Positions 6,709 to 11,577 of a stretch of DNA of 11,577 bases are shown here, piece by piece. The notes under the pieces are model-generated. The model had not been told where the DNA came from and ran no database searches. It saw nothing but the letters and a program-made list of their open reading frames with translations. Made by a program: the position numbers and the translations under genes. The stretch's first letter is position 1, and the number at the start of each line of letters is the position of its first letter. The DNA comes from Curvibacter sp. (GTDB lineage: Bacteria; Pseudomonadota; Gammaproteobacteria; Burkholderiales; Burkholderiaceae_C), in assembly GCA_003500955.1 (NCBI GenBank), contig DNQP01000049.1, positions 1 through 11,577 on the forward strand. Reading direction: 5' to 3'.

Positions 6709-8040
6709 TCAAGTAGTGACGGTCAGCACCTCGCCGCGCAGCGAGTGCGGGTAGGCCAGGCTGATCTTCACATCCACCATCTGTCCGATCAGCCGGGCTG
6801 GTCCCCGAAAGTTGACCGCACGGTTGCACTCGGTGCGACCCATGAGCTCGCCCGGGTCGCGCCTGGACGGGCCTTCGACCAGGATGCGTTGCACCGTGCC
6901 CACACGACGCTCGCTGATGCGTCGCATGTTCGCCTCGATCAGTGCTTGCACTTCCTGCAGGCGTTTGAGCTTGATTTCGTGTGGCGTGTCGTCGTGCAGG
7001 TTGGCGGCCGGCGTGCCCGGGCGCGGGCTGAAGATGAAGCTGAAGGAGTTGTCGAAGTCCAGGTCTTCGATCAGCTTGATGTGTCTGGCGTGGTCTTCGT
7101 CGGTCTCGCCGGGGAAACCGACGATGAAGTCGCTGGACAGCGACAGATCGGGCCGGATCGCGCGCAGCTTGCGTATGGTGCTCTTGTATTCCATGGCCGT
7201 GTAGCCACGCTTCATGGCCATGAGGATGCGGTCGCTGCCGTGCTGCACCGGCAGGTGCAGGTGGCTGACCAGCTTGGGGACCTTGTCATAGGCGGCGATC
7301 AGCGCCGGCGTGAACTCGTTGGGGTGGCTGGTGGTGTAGCGGATGCGCTCGATGCCAGGGATGTCGGCCACGTACTCGATCAGCGTGGCGAAGTCGGCCA
7401 TCTCCGTTGTGCCGCCCATCGGTGATCTGTAGGCGTTGACGTTCTGACCCAGCAAGGTGATTTCCTTCACACCCTGGTCGGCCAGGCCGGCGATCTCCAC
7501 CAGCACATCCTCGAAGGGGCGGTGCACCTCCTCGCCACGTGTGTAGGGCACCACGCAGTAGCTGCAATACTTGGAGCAGCCTTCCATGATGCTCACGAAA
7601 GCCGTGGCCCCTTCCACCCGGGCGGGCGGCAGGTGGTCGAACTTTTCGATCTCGGGGAAGCTGATGTCCACCTGCGGGCGGCGCTGCGTATCGCGTGCGG
7701 TCAGCAGCTCGGGCAGGCGGTGCAGGGTCTGCGGGCCGAAGACCACGTCCACATAGGGCGCACGGCGGATGATCTCGGCGCCCTCCTGGCTGGCCACGCA
7801 GCCGCCCACGCCGATCTTCACGCCCTTTTTCTTCAGGTGCTGCACGCGCCCAAGGTCGGAGAACACCTTTTCCTGCGCCTTCTCGCGGACCGAGCAGGTG
7901 TTGAAGAGGATCAGGTCGGCCTGCTCCGGGTCGTCCGTCTTCTCGTAGCCCTGGGCGGCGCCCAGCACATCGGCCATCTTGTCCGAGTCGTACTCGTTCA
8001 TCTGGCAGCCGAAGGTCTTGATGAAAACTTTCTTGCTCAT
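6709..8040 (-). CDS. miaB: tRNA-2-methylthio-N6-dimethylallyladenosine synthase MiaB
   Basis: This is a radical-SAM methylthiotransferase of 443 residues. It converts i6A37 to ms2i6A37 in tRNAs that read UNN codons, which improves decoding. The N-terminal UPF0004 domain carries the auxiliary iron-sulfur cysteines C12 ([11 protein letters not shown]), C49 (NTCSVREKA) and C81 (GGCVA). The radical-SAM cluster is C155-x3-C159-x2-C162 ([12 protein letters not shown]). The middle domain contains GQNVNAY, SHP and GFPGET, and the C-terminal TRAM domain covers about 377-441. The ATG at 8040 was chosen because AGGA lies seven bases upstream and the protein then starts with the usual [15 protein letters not shown]; the frame extends to 8079 without support. 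The gene ends directly beside the palindromic repeat. It follows the small exported-protein gene with a 70-base gap and may be cotranscribed with it. Confidence 0.98.
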   Translation of the reverse strand: MSKKVFIKTFGCQMNEYDSDKMADVLGAAQGYEKTDDPEQADLILFNTCSVREKAQEKVFSDLGRVQHLKKKGVKIGVGGCVASQEGAEIIRRAPYVDVVFGPQTLHRLPELLTARDTQRRPQVDISFPEIEKFDHLPPARVEGATAFVSIMEGCSKYCSYCVVPYTRGEEVHRPFEDVLVEIAGLADQGVKEITLLGQNVNAYRSPMGGTTEMADFATLIEYVADIPGIERIRYTTSHPNEFTPALIAAYDKVPKLVSHLHLPVQHGSDRILMAMKRGYTAMEYKSTIRKLRAIRPDLSLSSDFIVGFPGETDEDHARHIKLIEDLDFDNSFSFIFSPRPGTPAANLHDDTPHEIKLKRLQEVQALIEANMRRISERRVGTVQRILVEGPSRRDPGELMGRTECNRAVNFRGPARLIGQMVDVKISLAYPHSLRGEVLTVTT

Positions 8041-8110
8041 GCTGTGTTCCTGAGAGACCGCAGAAGATCTCGCTTGCACCCGTAGGGGCGCGTTGACGCG
8101 ATGCGTCCGC

Positions 8111-8536
8111 TCAGTAGTCCGCGGGCAGCGGCTTGGGCGGGGTGTGGGCGATGATCTCGCGCATCGTCATGATCCATACCTCGTGCACCAGCCCGGTGGG
8201 TTCCAGGGTGTAGAGAACCTTGAGGTCCTGGCCGACCAGGGTGGCCGACATGACCATGAGATTGTTGGTGCCGCGAATGCGCGAACCCGGCGAAAGCCGG
8301 GCCGGTTTGCCATCGAGCAGGGCATCGGGCGGATTGACGATGCGCAGAACGCCGGCCTTGGCCCTGGCTGAAATCGGCGGGATGCGCTGCGCGTCAGGCG
8401 GCAGATCCTGCAACGCAGGCAGGGGTTGGGGCAGCACGGCTGTTTCCACCTGGGCGACAGCGCTCAGCGAAGTCAGTGCAAGAGCAACCGCCAGCCAGAA
8501 GGAAGGGGCTCGGCGAGAAACGGGACAGCGGTTCAT
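8111..8536 (-). CDS. Small exported protein of unknown function
   Basis: I do not recognise the family of this 141-residue protein. The N-terminus is a clear Sec signal peptide: basic residues near 8-9, a hydrophobic core at about 13-25 and a likely cut after SAVA at residue 28. This leaves a mature periplasmic or secreted protein of about 113 residues without cysteine. The mature part begins with a proline-rich stretch (about 35-55) followed by a region that looks beta-rich (about 60-130: [44 protein letters not shown]). The ATG at 8536 fits the signal peptide. A -10-like TATAGT lies on the minus strand at 8578-8573 without a good -35. It is followed 70 bases later by miaB, but no functional link is evident. 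The coding character and the signal peptide make it a real gene. Confidence 0.82.
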   Translation of the reverse strand: MNRCPVSRRAPSFWLAVALALTSLSAVAQVETAVLPQPLPALQDLPPDAQRIPPISARAKAGVLRIVNPPDALLDGKPARLSPGSRIRGTNNLMVMSATLVGQDLKVLYTLEPTGLVHEVWIMTMREIIAHTPPKPLPADY

Positions 8537-8579
8537 GGTGTATATCCAGAGGCTGTGGAATAGAAGACCTGAACTATAG

Positions 8580-8593
8580 CCGGCCTCAGCCGG
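8580..8593 (-). terminator. Short hairpin spanning the methyltransferase stop codon
   Basis: CCGGC and GCCGG are separated by four bases (CTCA on the plus strand, TGAG on the minus), forming a perfect 5-bp stem that includes the stop codon of the methyltransferase gene (8586-8588). On the minus strand it is followed by CTATAGTTC and not by a T run, so at best it is a weak end signal between the glycan unit and the exported-protein gene. The same TATAGT could instead be part of a promoter for the next gene. Confidence 0.3.
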
Positions 8594-9131
8594 TCAGCTC
8601 CCTGGGCTTGACGATGACCCAGATGCCATGGCCCATGGTGTTGTGGGTCTGCAGCTGCAGGATCTCGAAGTGTTGCGTCAGCCTGGGCAGCCACCAGGAG
8701 CTGGGTTTCTGGATCAGGTGGGCGTTTCGGCCGTCGGACAGTACTTTGGCTGCCGGCCCCATGTGGATCGAGAAGAGGCCAAGGTTCGTGGTGATGCGCG
8801 CCAGTTCGGTCAGCACGTTGTCCACCAGTTCAGGTTCGATGTGTTCCAGCACATCGATGCAGCAGACGAGGTCGGCCGGCTGCGGTGCACCGTATTCCGG
8901 GAAGGCCGGGTCGTAGGGGTGGTAGAGGATGCCCTGGATGCCGGCTTCCGCCAGGCCTTTGAGCAGGTTCTTCTTGCCTGCGCCGTAGTCGGAGACCGAA
9001 CGCACATTGGCCTGCCGGATCAGGTCAGCCACCAGAGGGGCGAAGGCCAGCGAGGCCACGCCATAGTTCGGGTTCTGATGCAGCTCCTGCTGCATGCGAC
9101 GGTATTCATCGGTGATGGTCCGGGCTTCCAT
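8586..9131 (-). CDS. Class I SAM-dependent methyltransferase
   Basis: This 181-residue protein has the start of a Rossmann-fold methyltransferase. The SAM-binding glycine motif is VSDYGAGKKNLL at 46-57. The following acidic region is YHPYDP (70-75), and motif IV is CIDVLEHIEPE at 91-101. A C-terminal stretch (DGRNAHLIQ at 133-141 and SSWWLP at 145-149) resembles small methyltransferases I recall from sugar and surface-polysaccharide clusters and from phages, but the substrate cannot be read from the sequence. The ATG at 9131 has GGAG within about 12 bases upstream. It starts 16 bases after the stop of the glycosyltransferase gene, so it is the third gene of a unit with the two glycosyltransferases. 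A role in O- or N-methylating a sugar made or added by these neighbours is an inference from context only. Confidence 0.85.
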   Translation of the reverse strand: MEARTITDEYRRMQQELHQNPNYGVASLAFAPLVADLIRQANVRSVSDYGAGKKNLLKGLAEAGIQGILYHPYDPAFPEYGAPQPADLVCCIDVLEHIEPELVDNVLTELARITTNLGLFSIHMGPAAKVLSDGRNAHLIQKPSSWWLPRLTQHFEILQLQTHNTMGHGIWVIVKPRELTG

Positions 9132-9147
9132 GGGGGCTCTCCGGTTT

Positions 9148-9831
9148 TCAGACGCCCATGCCGTCGATCACGCGGCCGTAGGTCGACTTCCAGATGTCGG
9201 CCATGGCGGTGTCGGTGTAGTCCTTGAAACAGGGCGTGCCCAGGGTGAAGTGCACGAGTTTGGCCTGCGGGTTGTCAGGGTACTCGATGGCCAGCCAGTT
9301 CCATTCCCGCGGTAGCGCGCCGATCTGCTCGTCGCCCAGCCAGCTGAAGCGGTGCAGATAGGCACCGTTCTGCCTTTGGATGAATTCGGGCGTGAGGACA
9401 CGGTGAGCGGGGTGGCCGCAGTTCCAGAGGATCACACTGGACCAGTTCTTGCGCGGGTAGTTCTCGTTCTTGTTGCCCAGGTACTTCTGGTGGGCCTTGG
9501 TCTGGTAGTCGTGCTGTACCACCTGGACAGCCTTGGATTCGTCGCGCAGATCCCAGAGTTGCTTGATATCGGTCTGGCAGACCATGTCACCATCAGCGAA
9601 GACGGCCCAGCCTTCGTAGTTGCAGAGATAAGGTGTCAGGAAGCGCGAGTAGATGAACTTGTTGCTGCCGTCCGTGTGCGTTTCCTTGTAGCCGACCAGC
9701 GTGTTCTCCGCCAGGGGAATGAACTGCACGGGCAAGGAGGACTTCTCCAGCACGCTCTGGCAGAAGGTGTGATAGGCGACGGCCTCGCGCTGGTCGAAGC
9801 CGACAACGAGGGTGATCTTGTTCAGTTTCAT
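9148..9831 (-). CDS. GT8-like glycosyltransferase
   Basis: This is a 227-residue soluble protein without signal peptide or membrane segment. The N-terminus (ITLVVGFDQREAVAYHTF, 6-23) fits the first strand of a GT-A sugar-nucleotide-binding fold. A DxD motif is present as VFADGDM (D80, D82), the usual metal and nucleotide-sugar site. WSSVILWNC (130-138) and the late KLVHFTLGTP with H194 follow the pattern of GT8-type retaining enzymes, where this histidine completes the metal site. Sugar donor and acceptor are unknown. The ATG at 9831 was chosen because it overlaps the stop of the upstream gene by one base (TGATG); the frame is open to 10278, but only inside that gene. It lies in one unit with a TPR-glycosyltransferase upstream and a methyltransferase downstream. 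Confidence 0.86.
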   Translation of the reverse strand: MKLNKITLVVGFDQREAVAYHTFCQSVLEKSSLPVQFIPLAENTLVGYKETHTDGSNKFIYSRFLTPYLCNYEGWAVFADGDMVCQTDIKQLWDLRDESKAVQVVQHDYQTKAHQKYLGNKNENYPRKNWSSVILWNCGHPAHRVLTPEFIQRQNGAYLHRFSWLGDEQIGALPREWNWLAIEYPDNPQAKLVHFTLGTPCFKDYTDTAMADIWKSTYGRVIDGMGV

Positions 9832-11315
9832 CAACGTGTTTCCAGTGCGGCCTTGATCTCTTGCAAGGGGTGCTGCCAGTTGCCGGCTTCTCGCTGGTAG
9901 AAGGCCTGAATGGAGGAGTACCAGGGAATGTGACCGTCGATCTCGGCCCAGTACCAGAACTGCCCTTTGCCCAATGGTAGCAAGAGCAGCGTGGTCTTCC
10001 CCAGTGCGCCGGCCAGGTGGGCGGTGCTGTTGCTGGTGGTGATCACCACATCGCAGGCCTCGATCAGCGCGGCCAGGCCGTCGATGTCGTGGAAATTGTC
10101 TATCTCCTCCACGTGCTGCACCTCGATGCCATGGGCCTGTTGCAGTGCCTGGCGCTCGGCGGCGGTGTCGCCATACTGCAGGTCCACGAAGTGCAGACGC
10201 GATGAGGCCAGGGGTGTGAGCATCTGCGCCAGATCCAGGCTCTTGCAGGCTCCCAGTTTCTGGCGCTTGCTGGACCACGAGACGCCACAGACCAGCCGGT
10301 CCCCGCGGGCTATCTTGAGGCGCAGCTCGGCACTGCGGCCTGCATCGGCCTGCAGGTAGGGTTGGTGTGCGCGCGCAAAACTGGCCAGATCAGGACGAAA
10401 GAGACGTGGCAGCGAACCCAGCGGCAACTGTTCGGCAAAGCCCAGTGCATCGCTGACGGTGGCGAGATCAACGAACTCGAAGCCGGGCATGGAGCGTTCG
10501 AACAGGGGGATGAGGCGTTTGTCCAACGCAACGTACTTCTTCTGAGGCAGGGTAGCCAGCTCAGGCAGGATGCTGGCGTAGAGGATCTGGTCGCCGATGC
10601 CCTGCTCCCCCCACAACAGCAGGGAAGCAGACGACTCGTTGCCTTGCCAGCCGGATTTCTGTTCGGCCCAAGTCGCTTTGCTGTAACCCTCCGTGCCCCA
10701 ACGGAACTCGAAATCAATCCACGCAGCCCCATAGTTGCCCAGCTTGAGTTGTTGAAGTGCGAGATTCCAGTGCGCATCGGTCAGGTCAGGCTGCTGGGCG
10801 ATCGCCTGTCGAAAGCAGGCGATGGATTCCGGGATGCGACCGAGCTCCGCGAGGGCCAGGCCCTTGTTATTCAAGGCTTCGGCATAGCCAGCTTGAATCT
10901 GCAGTGCTCTGTCAAAAGCCGTGATGGACTCGCTGATCCGCTCCAGCTCGAACAGACTCTTGCCATAGTTCAGCCACGCCACGGCGTGCTCAGGGGCCAA
11001 TTCGGTGGCTTTGCGATGATGGGGGAGCGCTTCTTCATGCTTTCCCATCTCGATCAGGGCGCGCGCGAGATTGAAGTGAACAAAGGAGTTGTTCTTCTTG
11101 ACTGAGAGCGCCTTGTTGAGACAATCAACTGCCATCTGGGGCTGTCCCCGCATGGCGTGTATGACGCCCATGATGTGCAGGGCGTCGAAATCGCGCGGCT
11201 GACGGTCCAGTATGCGCTGCAACAAAACGCTGGCCTGGTCTAGTTCTCCGCGCTGGAAATGTTGCAGTGCTTGCGGCAGCAGTGCTGTGGCGTGGGGCAG
11301 GTTGTGGATCGGCAT
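9831..11315 (-). CDS. TPR-repeat glycosyltransferase (GT41/GT9-like C-terminal domain)
   Basis: This is a 494-residue protein of two parts. Residues about 12-195 are five or more tetratricopeptide repeats, with recognisable units near 46-79, 80-113, 114-147 and 148-181 (for example FNLARALIEMGKHEEAL, LNNKGLALAELGRIPESI). After a linker, a glycosyltransferase-B-like domain starts at about 230 with LLLWGEQGIGDQI (GEQGIGD at 236-242) and ends with CDVVITTSNSTAHLAGALGK (421-440) and WYWAEIDG near 454-461. That is the nucleotide-sugar-binding pattern of TPR-linked transferases distantly related to O-GlcNAc transferase and heptosyltransferases. Many such proteins glycosylate flagellin or other surface proteins, but the acceptor here is unknown. 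The ATG at 11315 is the first in frame, yet no Shine-Dalgarno precedes it. It is the first gene of a three-gene unit and diverges from a tRNA gene. Confidence 0.88.
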   Translation of the reverse strand: MPIHNLPHATALLPQALQHFQRGELDQASVLLQRILDRQPRDFDALHIMGVIHAMRGQPQMAVDCLNKALSVKKNNSFVHFNLARALIEMGKHEEALPHHRKATELAPEHAVAWLNYGKSLFELERISESITAFDRALQIQAGYAEALNNKGLALAELGRIPESIACFRQAIAQQPDLTDAHWNLALQQLKLGNYGAAWIDFEFRWGTEGYSKATWAEQKSGWQGNESSASLLLWGEQGIGDQILYASILPELATLPQKKYVALDKRLIPLFERSMPGFEFVDLATVSDALGFAEQLPLGSLPRLFRPDLASFARAHQPYLQADAGRSAELRLKIARGDRLVCGVSWSSKRQKLGACKSLDLAQMLTPLASSRLHFVDLQYGDTAAERQALQQAHGIEVQHVEEIDNFHDIDGLAALIEACDVVITTSNSTAHLAGALGKTTLLLLPLGKGQFWYWAEIDGHIPWYSSIQAFYQREAGNWQHPLQEIKAALETR

Positions 11316-11423
11316 GGTTTGGGCGCAAGGGAGGCCATCTGGAACATCAGGAGATGGGGCGCGGCAACTTGTCGCCGATCCAGGAGAGATTGCAAGCGCA
11401 CGGCATGCTCCCCCCGGCTCGGG

Positions 11424-11451
11424 ATTCTAGCGACGCCCTGCAGTACGGCAA
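11424..11451 (-). promoter_or_regulatory. Candidate sigma-70 promoter of the TPR-glycosyltransferase unit
   Basis: On the minus strand TTGCCG (11451-11446) and TAGAAT (11429-11424) are 16 bases apart, close to consensus at four and five of six bases. Transcription would start near 11417 and leave a leader of about 100 bases before the ATG at 11315. The -35 box occupies the same bases where the tRNA promoter would place its own -35, so the two divergent promoters probably compete. Confidence 0.5.
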
Positions 11452-11469
11452 TCATGGCGCAAAAAAGGC

Positions 11470-11475
11470 TATAAT
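11470..11475 (+). promoter_or_regulatory. -10 element of the tRNA promoter
   Basis: A perfect TATAAT lies on the plus strand, preceded by an A run (11461-11466). The -35 position 17 bases upstream (11447-11452, GGCAAT) does not match consensus. Transcription would begin near 11482, giving a 5' leader of about 64 bases before the mature tRNA. A strong -10 with a poor -35 suggests help from an upstream element or a factor such as Fis, but I see no defined site. Confidence 0.65.
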
Positions 11476-11484
11476 TTGCAGTTC

Positions 11485-11500
11485 TGTGGCTGACGCCACA
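11485..11500 (+). repeat. First hairpin in the tRNA leader
   Basis: TGTGGC-TGAC-GCCACA forms a perfect 6-bp stem with a 4-base loop, starting a few bases after the predicted transcription start. It lies in the transcribed leader of the tRNA, upstream of the RNase P cut site. Confidence 0.7.
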
Positions 11501-11506
11501 AGCGCC

Positions 11507-11526
11507 AGCCCGGCTCAAGCCGGGCT
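11507..11526 (+). repeat. Second hairpin in the tRNA leader
   Basis: AGCCCGGC-TCAA-GCCGGGCT is a perfect 8-bp stem with a 4-base loop. GCC before it (11504-11506) and GGC after it (11531-11533) could extend it with a 4-base bulge. It ends 19 bases before the mature tRNA 5' end. It lacks a T-tract, so it is not a standard terminator for anything upstream. Confidence 0.75.
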
Positions 11527-11545
11527 CCATGGCGTGTAAAGTTCC

Positions 11546-11577
11546 GGAGGTATAGCTCAGTTGGTGAGAGCGCAGGA
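11546..11577 (+). tRNA. Partial tRNA gene (5' part; anticodon outside the window)
   Basis: The sequence fits canonical tRNA numbering. The acceptor strand is GGAGGTA (11546-11552), positions 8-9 are TA, the D stem is GCTC/GAGC (11555-11558 and 11568-11571) and the loop AGTTGGTGA has the invariant A14, G18-G19 and A21. Position 26 is G and the anticodon stem starts with CAGGA (11573-11577). The gene is cut by the window end before the anticodon, so the amino acid cannot be assigned. Confidence 0.88.

Noticed and set aside
8041..8079. Longer MiaB start
   Set aside because: The extension has no Shine-Dalgarno and is not part of the usual MiaB N-terminus, whereas AGGA lies seven bases before the ATG at 8040.
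9832..10278. N-terminal extension of the GT8-like glycosyltransferase
   Set aside because: It lies wholly inside the TPR-glycosyltransferase gene in another frame and is Arg/Gly/Pro-rich; the TGATG junction at 9829-9833 gives a proper start.
8586..11577. Integrated genomic island at the tRNA gene
   Set aside because: Islands normally insert at tRNA 3' ends, but the glycan unit lies on the 5' side; no integrase or duplicated tRNA fragment is visible in the window.

Overview
The window reads as chromosomal DNA of a GC-rich betaproteobacterium, most likely of the order Burkholderiales and probably the family Comamonadaceae. The evidence is the gene order ypjD-PP0621-pilS-pilR-ampD beside a divergent ffh, the protein sequences, and a GC-rich palindromic element of a kind I recall from intergenic regions in that family. 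I recognise no insertion sequence, phage gene or CRISPR array. Most of the window is conserved core chromosome, with one accessory-looking glycan cluster at the right.

Left part (1-5147, genes on the minus strand). A tight five-gene operon reads right to left: a YpjD/CcsA-type membrane protein, a 76-residue membrane-anchored zinc-ribbon protein (PP0621 family), the PilS sensor kinase, the PilR sigma-54 response regulator, and the AmpD amidase. Three of the four junctions are 4-nt start/stop overlaps and the fourth is a 2-nt gap, so translational coupling is likely. Past ampD, about 320 noncoding bases end in two NrdR boxes 32 bp apart around a -10 element facing left. This predicts that a ribonucleotide reductase operon (nrdA/nrdB) starts just outside the window.

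Middle (5148-8536). ffh, the signal recognition particle GTPase, is the only full-length protein gene on the plus strand and diverges from ypjD. It converges on miaB (tRNA methylthiotransferase), and between them lies a palindromic repeat with three hairpins. Upstream of miaB, in the same direction, is a small exported protein of unknown function.

Right part (8586-11577). A minus-strand three-gene unit encodes a TPR-glycosyltransferase, a small GT8-like glycosyltransferase and a SAM-dependent methyltransferase. It is a plausible module for building or decorating a surface glycan or glycoprotein. Its promoter lies back to back with that of a plus-strand tRNA gene. The tRNA leader holds two perfect hairpins and the gene runs off the right edge before its anticodon.

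The parts with the most room for new biology are the TPR-GT/GT/methyltransferase unit, the two hairpins in the tRNA leader, the PP0621 mini-protein inside the pilSR operon, and the exported protein next to miaB. I do not see convincing evidence for a wholly new multi-gene system.
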